45,560 nt of DNA from the IMG/VR virus record IMGVR_UViG_3300025128_000004, positions 1-45,560 of that record. The stretch is one strand, 5' to 3'. Below the pieces are notes generated by a model. It made no database searches, was not told where the DNA came from, and saw nothing but the letters and a program-made list of their open reading frames with translations. The first letter of the stretch is position 1. The number at the start of each line of letters is the position of its first letter. Below are positions 1-7,664 of this stretch, in pieces. A program made the translations under genes and the position numbers. The DNA is from a virus.

Positions 1-52
1 CTTGGTCGAAATCCGCTTTCAATAAATCCGCTGTAATTCTGTGACCGCTCAC
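1..52 (-). CDS. 5' end of the 118-aa structural gene (repeat copy)
   Basis: This is the first 52 bases of the gene that is complete at 45129-45485. It uses a GTG start at 52 preceded by GGAGA. It appears twice only because of the terminal repeat; on the closed molecule it is the same gene and should be counted once. Confidence 0.85.
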   Translation of the reverse strand, partial: MSGHRITADLLKADFDQ

Positions 53-127
53 AATAGTCTCCTAATTAAAGGTAAGTTTGACGCCAGCAACGTCATCTGA
101 TGCTGGCAATAGTTTTAACCACATAAC
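1..127. repeat. 127-bp direct terminal repeat, left copy
   Basis: These bases are identical to the last 127 bases of the window (45434-45560). The repeat spans the end of one structural gene and the start of the next, so both reading frames run through it. It shows that the contig is circular or terminally redundant. Its length equals a commonly used assembly k-mer, so it may be an assembler overlap rather than a biological repeat. Confidence 0.97.
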
Positions 128-391
128 CCCGTCCAACGCGGCGGAGGGTATTTTTTGTGCTTCCTGTTGGGTTGCACCTGTAATCTGTATTGCTGTCGAA
201 CCGTCAGAGTCATAAAGGATTCGGTAATCCCCGTCTTCTTCGTGCGAAGCATAACAAGCAATGTTTTGTCCAGTCATTGAGGCAGGACAAATAATAGTTC
301 CAGCCTCAAACGGACCTACCGCTATTGCAGGAGTATCTGCAAGAACAGAGTCCAAATCCACCGCAATTGATGTGTAATGATTGTTTCCCAT
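62..391 (-). CDS. Small structural protein next to the tail adaptor
   Basis: A 109-residue protein starting at ATG 391. It is mostly polar and beta-prone, with no membrane segment or known catalytic motif. It lies one base after the tail adaptor gene and, across the contig junction, just before the 118-residue protein at 45129-45485, which it resembles in size and composition. Both sit between adaptor and nozzle-like genes, so a minor virion or head-tail completion role is inferred from position only. Its first 66 coding bases are repeated at 45495-45560. I do not recognise the family. Confidence 0.8.
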   Translation of the reverse strand: MGNNHYTSIAVDLDSVLADTPAIAVGPFEAGTIICPASMTGQNIACYASHEEDGDYRILYDSDGSTAIQITGATQQEAQKIPSAALDGVMWLKLLPASDDVAGVKLTFN

Positions 392-392
392 A

Positions 393-1412
393 TTATTTTC
401 CTGGTATTACGCCGTTTACTTTGACGTAGTAAAAATCTCGGCGGCCCGTACCTTGGTCAACCATGTAGTTGTCCGTGCTGGTGTTCGGGTCGCTGTTGGT
501 TCCCAACGAATCAGGGGTAAATTGTCGCCTATCGTGGTGGACTGCTGCAACCAATCTTTCCACAAACTCCTGTTTTAACGTAGGCTTATTGCCATCGTCC
601 AGACGTTTATTTGCTTCCCATAGACAGGCTGAAAGAATCACCTCTCCTAAGACCTCACCACCCAAGGGGTAGGGGTTGGAGTCACCAATTGTTTCAGGGG
701 ATCGGTTGTATCTGTACCTCAAGACGTATGCGGCGTCAGGGATGGGATGGAATGTCAATCTCCACCTCTGACCCTCTACCGTACTTTCCACTTCTGCCTT
801 TGGGACGATAGCAAAATAAAACGGTTTGTTGGCTGTATTGTCGTTCTGTCGGGCCACCCGTATATCTGCCTCTGAGCGTTCCTCTATGCCTTGGTATCGC
901 GTGAAGTCTGAGTCATAGGTAATCGGGCCATTGATCCCAGCGAAGTCGTCAGGGAGCAAATACCAAACTCTGCGGAGGGTGTACGAAGAACCCGCCGTTG
1001 CTGTCGCTGAGGTGTCAAGCAGGGTAATCTGGGTAGAGCTTTGATAACTTCCCACAGGGTAAGTTGATCCACCTACTACTAGCTCTGCTTGCGAAGCATC
1101 CTCAGAAACGTAGCTGGGCCACGTTCCGGTTACTAGCGTCACTACCCCAGAAGCCACTGTCACTGTACCCGTCGTGTAAAGAGCGTCGGTGGTGATAGTT
1201 GTCACGGGTCGAAGAAACGACCATTCATGGGCAATATTTGCACCGGGGATGGGAGCAGGGCGATACACTGACCGAAGTGCTTGCCGGATAATGTGGTCTA
1301 CGTCAGCGGTTTGTTGAGTAGTCCAGTTATCGGAATCACGGTCGTAGCCAACCTCCATCCCGATTTCTCGTTGAAGGTCTGAGTATTTAATCGAAAGACT
1401 CGACTCAGCCAT
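393..1412 (-). CDS. Probable head-tail adaptor (T7 gp11 / P22 gp4-like position)
   Basis: A 339-residue protein. The N-terminus (about 1-50) is helical, with a block containing DHIIRQALRSVY of the kind seen in podovirus adaptors. A beta-rich, Ser/Thr-rich segment at about 70-148 looks like an inserted immunoglobulin-like domain. The core then resumes with WYLLPDDFAGINGP and ends with a helical region. It lies downstream of portal, scaffold and capsid genes and before the nozzle-like gene, which is the T7 and P22 order for the ring that joins portal to tail. The role is inferred from position and architecture. It overlaps the upstream 100-aa gene by eight bases. Confidence 0.65.
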   Translation of the reverse strand: MAESSLSIKYSDLQREIGMEVGYDRDSDNWTTQQTADVDHIIRQALRSVYRPAPIPGANIAHEWSFLRPVTTITTDALYTTGTVTVASGVVTLVTGTWPSYVSEDASQAELVVGGSTYPVGSYQSSTQITLLDTSATATAGSSYTLRRVWYLLPDDFAGINGPITYDSDFTRYQGIEERSEADIRVARQNDNTANKPFYFAIVPKAEVESTVEGQRWRLTFHPIPDAAYVLRYRYNRSPETIGDSNPYPLGGEVLGEVILSACLWEANKRLDDGNKPTLKQEFVERLVAAVHHDRRQFTPDSLGTNSDPNTSTDNYMVDQGTGRRDFYYVKVNGVIPGK

Positions 1413-1707
1413 TTATTGCAACTTTCTTTTTGCGAATAGCCTTCTTGGGAACCATTGCCGGTTCCATATTAACCACGGGAGAGTAACTCTTGTAATCCAT
1501 GAATGACGAAACCGTGGCCGACTCTTTTTCCATTGCAATCCACGTTAAGCATAAATGCAAAAGGTCGGCACCGTTCATATACCCGCCACCAAAAATAGGC
1601 TTACGAAACTTGTTTCCTTTTCCCACCAACTCTAAAAGTTTCACTGGAACGTCGTTTGTTCCAAGAATCTGTTGAATCTGCTCAAATTGTCGCATCTGAA
1701 CTTCCAT
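1405..1707 (-). CDS. Hypothetical virion-region protein, 100 aa
   Basis: A 100-residue protein starting at ATG 1707 with a strong AAGGAG site. The N-terminus is Gln-rich and helical, the middle has a hydrophobic stretch (DLLHLCLTWIAME) and the C-terminus is strongly basic (KKAIRKKKV). It lies between a Gln-rich small protein and the tail adaptor. I do not recognise it; a small assembly or completion protein is possible from context. Confidence 0.75.
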   Translation of the reverse strand: MEVQMRQFEQIQQILGTNDVPVKLLELVGKGNKFRKPIFGGGYMNGADLLHLCLTWIAMEKESATVSSFMDYKSYSPVVNMEPAMVPKKAIRKKKVAING

Positions 1708-1716
1708 GGTTTCTCC

Positions 1717-2118
1717 TTAATAACCTTGTTGCATTTGTTTTAATTGCTGCTGTAACTGTTGTATTTGCTGCTGTATCTGCTGAATGTAACCCTGCATCTG
1801 CGGGTTTTGCTTGTTTTGAGGCTGTTGCGAAAACGTGCTTTGCTGACCCGCCACGTTTGTCAGTTGACCCATTACAGCACTCGGTCCCTTGTAGGCTCCT
1901 CCACTGTCTCGGTGTTTTCGGAAAAAGTCAGATTCGCTAATCTTATGTTCTGGGTTTTTGTTAAATGCCTTGCTTGCGTAACCGCCGCCAGCCACTTTGG
2001 TTAAATATGCGGCATACGCCGTTGAAGCCGGGTGCATTTCATACTTATCGTCTCGCAACCAAGGGCTGTAGTTTCCCTGGGCGTCACGCTTGTATCTGCC
2101 AGCTAAAGTTGGATTCAT
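1717..2118 (-). CDS. Gln-rich small protein, 133 aa
   Basis: A 133-residue protein whose C-terminal half is dominated by Gln, including a run built from QQIQQQIQQLQQQL, predicted as a coiled coil. The N-terminal half is mixed, with Tyr and Gly. Its ATG lies only a few bases beyond the terminator hairpin that follows the capsid and LamG genes, and no Shine-Dalgarno sequence is visible. Either readthrough transcription or another start is required. No family is recognised. Confidence 0.7.
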   Translation of the reverse strand: MNPTLAGRYKRDAQGNYSPWLRDDKYEMHPASTAYAAYLTKVAGGGYASKAFNKNPEHKISESDFFRKHRDSGGAYKGPSAVMGQLTNVAGQQSTFSQQPQNKQNPQMQGYIQQIQQQIQQLQQQLKQMQQGY

Positions 2119-2120
2119 AA

Positions 2121-2158
2121 TAATTAAAATGGCGGGCCGGGGTTTCCCCCGGTCCCGC
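2121..2158 (-). terminator. Rho-independent terminator after the capsid block
   Basis: Read on the minus strand this is a long GC stem: GCGGG and CCGGGG pair with CCCCGG and CCCGC, with one bulged A and a GAAA tetraloop. An interrupted T-rich tail (ATTTTAATTATT) follows. It sits just after the LamG-like gene and would limit transcription beyond the capsid, scaffold and LamG genes, a usual way to express capsid genes more strongly than tail genes. Confidence 0.85.
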
Positions 2159-2166
2159 TCTTAACG

Positions 2167-2910
2167 TTAGTTATCAATCTGCTCTTCTTGGTACACAGCA
2201 ACCCAATCCACATGAAGAATGGGGTCGGTTGTGCCGCTAGAATGACAGACAAAACTTGGCGTCAAAGCTACGATTGGAATGTTCGTAGTAATGGCGGTTT
2301 TTGCTACACCGTTGACATAAGGGGTAACCGAAGTCAGCCCATCAACAACAAAACCAAGTTTTACATAAGTGTCATCCACAAGCGTGTGGGCCGAAGCAGT
2401 CGAGCTTCGAGTGCCAGCCTTTTCGCTGTGAATGCCAACTGCTGTTGAATTGATAGCTTCATAGCCAATGTGATTGGCTGTCGAGTTTGCAGCAGACGCA
2501 AACACGGAAGTATCAACAATTGCTAGACCTGCAAACACTTGACAGGTTGTGCTTCCAATATCAGCAGCTTTAATGCGAGCCTCATAGTAAATCTTCGAGG
2601 TTGCACTGGCGATAAAAGAAGACGCCCCGGCAGCACCGCCCAATTGAACCTGCACACCTTGGTTATTGGTTGTGCTATTGCTGTCAAGCAACAACACACC
2701 ACCCTTGGCGGCAACGTCAAGTGCTACAGTACCAGCCGTAGCTTGCGTGAGAACCCATTTGTTCTCATCGTCAAACGTAAGAAAGTCATCAGTAATTCCA
2801 AAACCAACACTAAGGTCTTGGAAGTCTCGCGGCTGTTTGGCCCAAAGTCCAGGGCTTAGGCCGCGACCGGAATTTGCACCCTCATAGGATACAAGCGGTG
2901 TAAACGACAT
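2167..2910 (-). CDS. LamG/concanavalin-like virion protein, possible capsid decoration
   Basis: A 247-residue beta-rich protein. The central part (about residues 50-235) has the alternating pattern of a LamG/concanavalin-like jelly roll, including IYYEARIKAAD, YVKLGFVVDG and LHVDWVAVYQEE. The start at ATG 2910 has a clear AAGGAG site. It directly follows the major capsid gene and precedes a terminator, so it is probably co-expressed at a high level with capsid. A decoration or surface-binding role is inferred. Two other LamG-fold candidates occur at 25599 and 41135. Confidence 0.7.
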   Translation of the reverse strand: MSFTPLVSYEGANSGRGLSPGLWAKQPRDFQDLSVGFGITDDFLTFDDENKWVLTQATAGTVALDVAAKGGVLLLDSNSTTNNQGVQVQLGGAAGASSFIASATSKIYYEARIKAADIGSTTCQVFAGLAIVDTSVFASAANSTANHIGYEAINSTAVGIHSEKAGTRSSTASAHTLVDDTYVKLGFVVDGLTSVTPYVNGVAKTAITTNIPIVALTPSFVCHSSGTTDPILHVDWVAVYQEEQIDN

Positions 2911-2921
2911 ATCTAAGCTCC

Positions 2922-3980
2922 TTATACCTTAGTACCAATTGCCTGAGCCCGACGATCCGTGCAGAGAAGATTCCAAGTCGTGTCAACGTATACAACGAAG
3001 ACATTATGCTGACCTGGGGCTTTCTCTGGCTCGGTTTCACGAAGGACATCGCCCTTCAAGAAAATCGGGTGGAAATTGTTGAAGTTGAGGAAGTAAATGG
3101 GATTCGCCTCAGACGAGTTATCGTCCAAGTACGGAGCCCATACGACAGGGGTACGCTTGAAAACAGTCTCGTCCTGATACTTCGCAGCATCATTACCAAG
3201 ATTGTCATTCTGCTTACGAACCAAAGACTCGTAATCGTCAAGCGTGGATTCGTCCATATAGATTCTCATCGCTCCACCATTACCTTTACGGTAATCGTTT
3301 ACGTCGATGGGACTCTTGAACTTAATCTTACGATACGCACGACGCATTTTGGCCAAGGCATCTTGGTCAGTAAGCGCCGAGTAGTTAAAGGTGTAGTTCT
3401 TCCAGCGGCTATAAGTGCTGCTGTCCAAACCACCCGCACCGCTCGAAAATCCGCTCGGGTTTCCACCGTTGAACGCACCCGCTGCTGTAGTAGTGTCAGA
3501 CACCACCCAGTAGGGAACGCCAAATACATCAAGCTCGCTAGAACTTGACGCCGGTTTGGACCAGAACTGCTCTTCCATGTGATCGGCCTGAGACACAAGT
3601 GCCCCGGCTCGCCGTAGTTTCAAAGTAGACAACACCGTATTCTGACCTACCTGAATCAACGCTTCGCGTCGCTCCCAGGCCCACTCGGTAACAGTGTGCT
3701 TCCACGGCACTTTAATCTGTTGCAAGAGGTCTGGAATCGAAACGTCATCAGTCTGGAACATGCCAACCTGACGAGCATTATCACTGTTTTTCACAGCGAT
3801 ATTACGCTGAATCTGGTCACCACCCTGAATCTCGATTTTGTCTTTCGTCATAATTCGAGACGCAGCTTCGTGGTGCTGGAGGTCAGTCATCAGCGAAGTA
3901 AACTTGTTTTTCCCGAGATGATGTTGCGTACCTTTTATAAGGTCTGCAATATCAGCATCGGACAAGATATTAACTGCCAT
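2922..3980 (-). CDS. Major capsid protein
   Basis: A 352-residue protein with the size and layout of HK97-fold capsid proteins: a polar helical N-terminus, a central region with VPWKHTVTEWAWERREAL, a Gly/Ser-rich loop around residues 165-190, and a C-terminal part containing a conserved-looking FLNFNNFHPIF segment. It follows the scaffold gene by 11 bases with a GGAG site. Gene order terminase, portal, scaffold, capsid supports the call more firmly than any motif. I saw no sign of a cleaved delta domain, consistent with the separate scaffold gene. Confidence 0.85.
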   Translation of the reverse strand: MAVNILSDADIADLIKGTQHHLGKNKFTSLMTDLQHHEAASRIMTKDKIEIQGGDQIQRNIAVKNSDNARQVGMFQTDDVSIPDLLQQIKVPWKHTVTEWAWERREALIQVGQNTVLSTLKLRRAGALVSQADHMEEQFWSKPASSSSELDVFGVPYWVVSDTTTAAGAFNGGNPSGFSSGAGGLDSSTYSRWKNYTFNYSALTDQDALAKMRRAYRKIKFKSPIDVNDYRKGNGGAMRIYMDESTLDDYESLVRKQNDNLGNDAAKYQDETVFKRTPVVWAPYLDDNSSEANPIYFLNFNNFHPIFLKGDVLRETEPEKAPGQHNVFVVYVDTTWNLLCTDRRAQAIGTKV

Positions 3981-3991
3981 AACTTACTCCG

Positions 3992-4954
3992 TTAATTACC
4001 AAAGAGGTCGTTGGCATCCATTCGAGGGGCGACGTTCCAACCCTTATCTTGAGCCATCTGGTCAAACATCTCGTAAAACTCCTGGTCTTCTCCACCAGGG
4101 GCTACGGTTTGTGCTGACCGTCTGGAAGGACGGGCTACGAACTGACCACTCGCACTACGGAGACGATCCGCAGTGCCGGATTGTGACTTCCTCATGGCTA
4201 ATTCAGTTTGATACTCTGGAAATGCCACGCCAACGGCGCGACGAAACAAATCATCACCTGACATATCAGGACTTAGCTGGCTGAGTTGACCGTACACATC
4301 CCATAGCTTTTCCGCATTTTGGCCGTATTGCGAATTCTGGGCGGTGCGGTCTTCAACCGACGTTCCTAATAAGGGGTGGAAATCTTCTCCCAGGTTGGCA
4401 ATGTTTTCTTCAAACTGAGAGATAGTAGATTCTTGTTCTGATTCATAACCCTGATAGGCCATGTAATCAATTAGTTCTTGTTGTTTTTTGATTTGGGCTT
4501 GCAGCGCTTCAAAGTTTGCTTTGACGCCATCATCCATGTACTCGTCGAACTGCATCTCCGGTGCATCTTCGGGAGAATCTTCTTGCGGCAATTGCTCTTG
4601 AAGCTGCTGCTGCGGCTGCTCTTGCTGAGGTTGCTGCTGAAAGCGGTTAAGCATTTCGTTGTCAAACTTATTCAGCCAATACTCTAGGTGTCCTGGAGAC
4701 TCAAAGGCTGCAAGCTCTTGGTCCGAGAAATTAAATTCTTTGGCTCGGTTTACCAAGTGCTCTGGTAACCTGCCGTTGCTTTGGGGGTCAGCCTGCGGTT
4801 CCTCAGGTAAATCCCGTGGCCCCTCGGACTCCGGCTTAATGTCTACAACCGGCTCTAGCTTTTCTTGCGCTTGTTCCTCCGCGACAAGTTTCTCGTCCGG
4901 TGTAAGCTCTGCGTCGAGAATCGCGTTCTCTACGTTTTCTGGTAGTTCTGGCAT
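3992..4954 (-). CDS. Scaffolding protein
   Basis: A 320-residue, very acidic protein rich in Glu, Gln and Pro. Residues about 10-60 are acidic and disordered, a Gln/Pro-rich stretch at about 105-130 follows, and a helical middle leads to a more basic C-terminal segment (about 255-280, RLRSASGQFVARPSRRSAQ) of the kind that contacts capsid subunits. It lies immediately before the capsid gene, the standard scaffold position. It has an AGGAG site. Confidence 0.8.
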   Translation of the reverse strand: MPELPENVENAILDAELTPDEKLVAEEQAQEKLEPVVDIKPESEGPRDLPEEPQADPQSNGRLPEHLVNRAKEFNFSDQELAAFESPGHLEYWLNKFDNEMLNRFQQQPQQEQPQQQLQEQLPQEDSPEDAPEMQFDEYMDDGVKANFEALQAQIKKQQELIDYMAYQGYESEQESTISQFEENIANLGEDFHPLLGTSVEDRTAQNSQYGQNAEKLWDVYGQLSQLSPDMSGDDLFRRAVGVAFPEYQTELAMRKSQSGTADRLRSASGQFVARPSRRSAQTVAPGGEDQEFYEMFDQMAQDKGWNVAPRMDANDLFGN

Positions 4955-4963
4955 TTGTTTCTC

Positions 4964-5362
4964 CTAAGAATACTGCCCGCCCATAGGCGGTCCTTGTTGT
5001 CCCCTACCCAATGCAATTCGCTCTTGAAGCTCTGGAGGTAGGTTGGAAGTAGTTTCATCTTGTGGTGCGCTGTCAACTTCGTACTGCTGGAAAAACTGCT
5101 CCAGGTCTGGTTGTTCTCCCTCTCTTTGTGCCCAATGAGAGTGTTCCTGCCACGCTTGGTAGATTTCATCCAGTTTGTCCGGCAGCACATCAGGAAACCG
5201 TTGTGCAATGGCTTGGCGTATTCCCGACTCGCCCTCACCGGGACTGTCCATCGGGGGTTGGTCGTATGATCCAGGTACTTGTTCTGCCATTGGGTTCATT
5301 GGCTTTTGACGCATAGCAAACTGTTCTTGCGACTCGCCTGGGTATGGTGAATTAGCTGGCAT
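4964..5362 (-). CDS. Pro/Gln/Glu-rich head-region protein, 132 aa
   Basis: A 132-residue protein rich in Pro, Gln, Glu and Gly. The middle contains an amphipathic helix (IRQAIAQRFPDVLPDKLDEIYQAW) flanked by low-complexity termini. It overlaps the upstream gene by one base (TAATG) and precedes the scaffold gene, so it is probably translated in step with head-assembly genes. A scaffold accessory role is a guess from composition and place. Confidence 0.7.
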   Translation of the reverse strand: MPANSPYPGESQEQFAMRQKPMNPMAEQVPGSYDQPPMDSPGEGESGIRQAIAQRFPDVLPDKLDEIYQAWQEHSHWAQREGEQPDLEQFFQQYEVDSAPQDETTSNLPPELQERIALGRGQQGPPMGGQYS

Positions 5363-5661
5363 TATTTAGCCCTTTGTCTATAGCAAGCGTCTTTGTCGTG
5401 CATACCTGACGAAGCTAGTAGTTTGTTTCGGTGTCCATTACTTCTGACCTTAACGGCACCATCGGCACGAATTTCGGTACTTTCAAGACCATGTTTTGCT
5501 AAGTGTGACCGGAGTTCCGGTATTTGTTCTGGATTCACCCCAAGGTTGTGGGACCAATACTCTGCCGGAGCAGAACCAGTTGCAAGCGTTTGGGGGTGGT
5601 CATGCCACCTTAATACGCCATCAGGGTCTTTGAACAAATAGTGTTTTCTAATCTCCGCCAT
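5362..5661 (-). CDS. Hypothetical head-region protein, 99 aa
   Basis: A 99-residue protein with several His and Arg residues (HYLFKDPDGVLRWHDH near the N-terminus). No membrane segment or known motif was recognised. It lies between portal and scaffold genes and overlaps its upstream neighbour by 14 bases, consistent with translational coupling. Function unknown. Confidence 0.7.
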   Translation of the reverse strand: MAEIRKHYLFKDPDGVLRWHDHPQTLATGSAPAEYWSHNLGVNPEQIPELRSHLAKHGLESTEIRADGAVKVRSNGHRNKLLASSGMHDKDACYRQRAK

Positions 5662-5875
5662 GAATATCCCAACCCAGCTTGCCTAGTTGCTCGCTTAAAA
5701 ATAACCTTGGAAGTTTGTCCATTTCTTCTGGAAACTCCAAGAACAATTCCATGTAGTCTTCTAAATACGGCTCCCCGGTAATACTTGCTTTTTCTTGTGC
5801 GAGTAATGCGTATAAAAACTTTTCGTTGTACTTTTCTGTTATTTCGTGCAGTCTATCAAGGCTGAGGCGAACCAA
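5648..5875 (-). CDS. Hypothetical small helical protein after portal
   Basis: A 75-residue acidic helical protein. The only start I could place is TTG at 5875, preceded at once by an in-frame stop and lacking a good ribosome site, so translation probably depends on coupling with the portal gene, whose end it overlaps by 20 bases. No known motif. A small head-completion or chaperone-like role is possible but unsupported. Confidence 0.6.
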   Translation of the reverse strand: MVRLSLDRLHEITEKYNEKFLYALLAQEKASITGEPYLEDYMELFLEFPEEMDKLPRLFLSEQLGKLGWDIHGGD

Positions 5876-7664
5876 TATTCATCTGGGGCTGCTGGTTATT
5901 TTGGGCGGCTAGCATTTGCTGCATCATCTGGTTTTGACCGCGATCCGTTGCTCCCGGCCTGCTCACACGCTCATACGTTCTTGTAGTGTCAGATGGCATC
6001 TGTGATCCGGGCTTTTTACCAAACGAACCTTGGCCCGTTAAAGGCTGTCCATCTTGGTTCACGATAATATCCATCAACTCCGGGATGTTGTTGTATTCTG
6101 ACAGAAGAGAGATGATTCGGTCCATATCAAACATCTTGCCGTTTTCTTGCAGCATTTGAATCATGTTGGGGTTGTTGATTACTTCCAGCACAAATTGAGC
6201 CCTTTGCTCAGGCGTAGAGTGCTGCATAGAGTAGGGGCGAACGTCAAAATTTAACTCATGCCAAATCTCTCCCCGCGACTCAGCGGCGATGTTAAACGGC
6301 ATTTGAATCTTATCCGACACATGCACTACGTCGTCGAAGTCTTGTACGGGGTCGTTCCACCAGTAATACAAAAGGCTTTTACATACGCTGGAAACCGCTT
6401 CAAAGGTTTCGTTACGCATATCATCGACTCTGGTATTGGCTTGACCCAACGCCATTCGGTCCTGACCAACGGTTTCTGACTGTGGCCCCAACCCACCCAA
6501 CGCTGACAGGTTGCCACCAATCTTGTCCATAATGTTGTCCAACGACATCCCGTAGGACATCAACTGTTGGTCAATTCCTGGGTTCTCAAACACCTTTACG
6601 GAGTTGGGGTCGTTCATTTGAACCATATCCCCGTCACCTGCTTCTCGTTGGCGGCGAGCGTCTTCATCGTGACCAGACTGAAACCCGAACACCGTCTTTT
6701 GCCTAAGAGCCTTACGGGCGTTTTTGTTAAGAATCTGGTTGGCTAGTTCGTGTACGTCCCTCCAATGTGCCACGGGAGGTACGGGCATACTTTGACCGAT
6801 AGGCCAATCAAAGCCTAAGAAGTGGTAGGGACCGGCAAAACACGGGCCCTGCTTTGGCCCCTTCCATTTGGCAATGTTTAGGGGCTCGTTAGAATGGGCT
6901 TTGTCGTCAGATGAATCACCGTCTGCGGCAAAGGTTACAATCTCGTTCGTGTCGGGAAGGTAAATCTCCCATATCTCCACTTCCTCTCGAATGCTTTCTG
7001 AGTTCTGGTTGTAGCTTCCAGAAATCGTGCCAATCTTAGGATCACCCCCTTCCGTGGTTCGTGACTCAACGAGTTCAGCCAAGGACTTTCTTGCGTCTTC
7101 GTTCCAATCAGGAAACAATTGGGCTTGGTCAAGAGCCATTCGATATTTGTGGCCCATGAATGAACAATGCTCCCACGGCTTTCCTTTGGATTGAAGGTCT
7201 TGCACCCAATCGTCCAAAAGGACCGGCTCTACAAACGTCCGTCCTACAGGTATGTGCATTTCTTCGTTTGCGTCAGTGGTGTAGTGCATAACGTCGGTCT
7301 GAGCCCAACCTACCTTGAGGATGCCCATACCAAACATTCCTGCGTTTACCCATTCCCTGACCTTAGAGCCAAAGTCAATTTCTTTGAGCATCGCGTTTGC
7401 AAGGCGCTGTGCCCTGGCTGCGATGTGCTTTAGCTCTTGATTGTTTGTAGTAACCGTGACCTGCGGCATACGAGAAGTAAGCATCCTTCCGTAGATTTGA
7501 ACCGCAAGCTGGATGTAGTTCATTGGAACGCGGTCAGAAGTTCCGTCGTCCGTGTAGTGCCTGCCGACATACTGCCGTACCGCTTCGTAGGTATTTTTGC
7601 GGTAGGGCTGTAGCTTCCGGTAGTTCTGAGAGATGACTGCTCGGAGTTTAGGTATTGTTACCAC
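5856..7664 (-). CDS. Portal protein
   Basis: A 602-residue protein that would form the twelve-fold portal ring for DNA entry and exit. Evidence is its size, position directly after the large terminase, and features usual in podovirus portals: an N-terminal helical region with VPMNYIQLAVQIYGRMLTSR, a WVNAGMFGMGILKVGW segment leading into the wing, a long central helix-rich domain with PPVAHWRDVHELANQILNK, and a Gln/Asn/Met-rich C-terminal tail. The GTG start at 7664 has an AGGAG site six bases upstream. It overlaps the terminase gene by seven bases. Confidence 0.85.
   Translation of the reverse strand: MVTIPKLRAVISQNYRKLQPYRKNTYEAVRQYVGRHYTDDGTSDRVPMNYIQLAVQIYGRMLTSRMPQVTVTTNNQELKHIAARAQRLANAMLKEIDFGSKVREWVNAGMFGMGILKVGWAQTDVMHYTTDANEEMHIPVGRTFVEPVLLDDWVQDLQSKGKPWEHCSFMGHKYRMALDQAQLFPDWNEDARKSLAELVESRTTEGGDPKIGTISGSYNQNSESIREEVEIWEIYLPDTNEIVTFAADGDSSDDKAHSNEPLNIAKWKGPKQGPCFAGPYHFLGFDWPIGQSMPVPPVAHWRDVHELANQILNKNARKALRQKTVFGFQSGHDEDARRQREAGDGDMVQMNDPNSVKVFENPGIDQQLMSYGMSLDNIMDKIGGNLSALGGLGPQSETVGQDRMALGQANTRVDDMRNETFEAVSSVCKSLLYYWWNDPVQDFDDVVHVSDKIQMPFNIAAESRGEIWHELNFDVRPYSMQHSTPEQRAQFVLEVINNPNMIQMLQENGKMFDMDRIISLLSEYNNIPELMDIIVNQDGQPLTGQGSFGKKPGSQMPSDTTRTYERVSRPGATDRGQNQMMQQMLAAQNNQQPQMNIGSPQP

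Noticed and set aside
1-127. Terminal repeat as a true T7-type direct terminal repeat
   Set aside because: Its size matches an assembly k-mer and it cuts through coding genes, so an overlap artefact is at least as likely; left open.
3006-3548. 180-codon plus frame over the capsid gene
   Set aside because: Antisense shadow of the major capsid gene; Val/Arg-rich translation with no motif.
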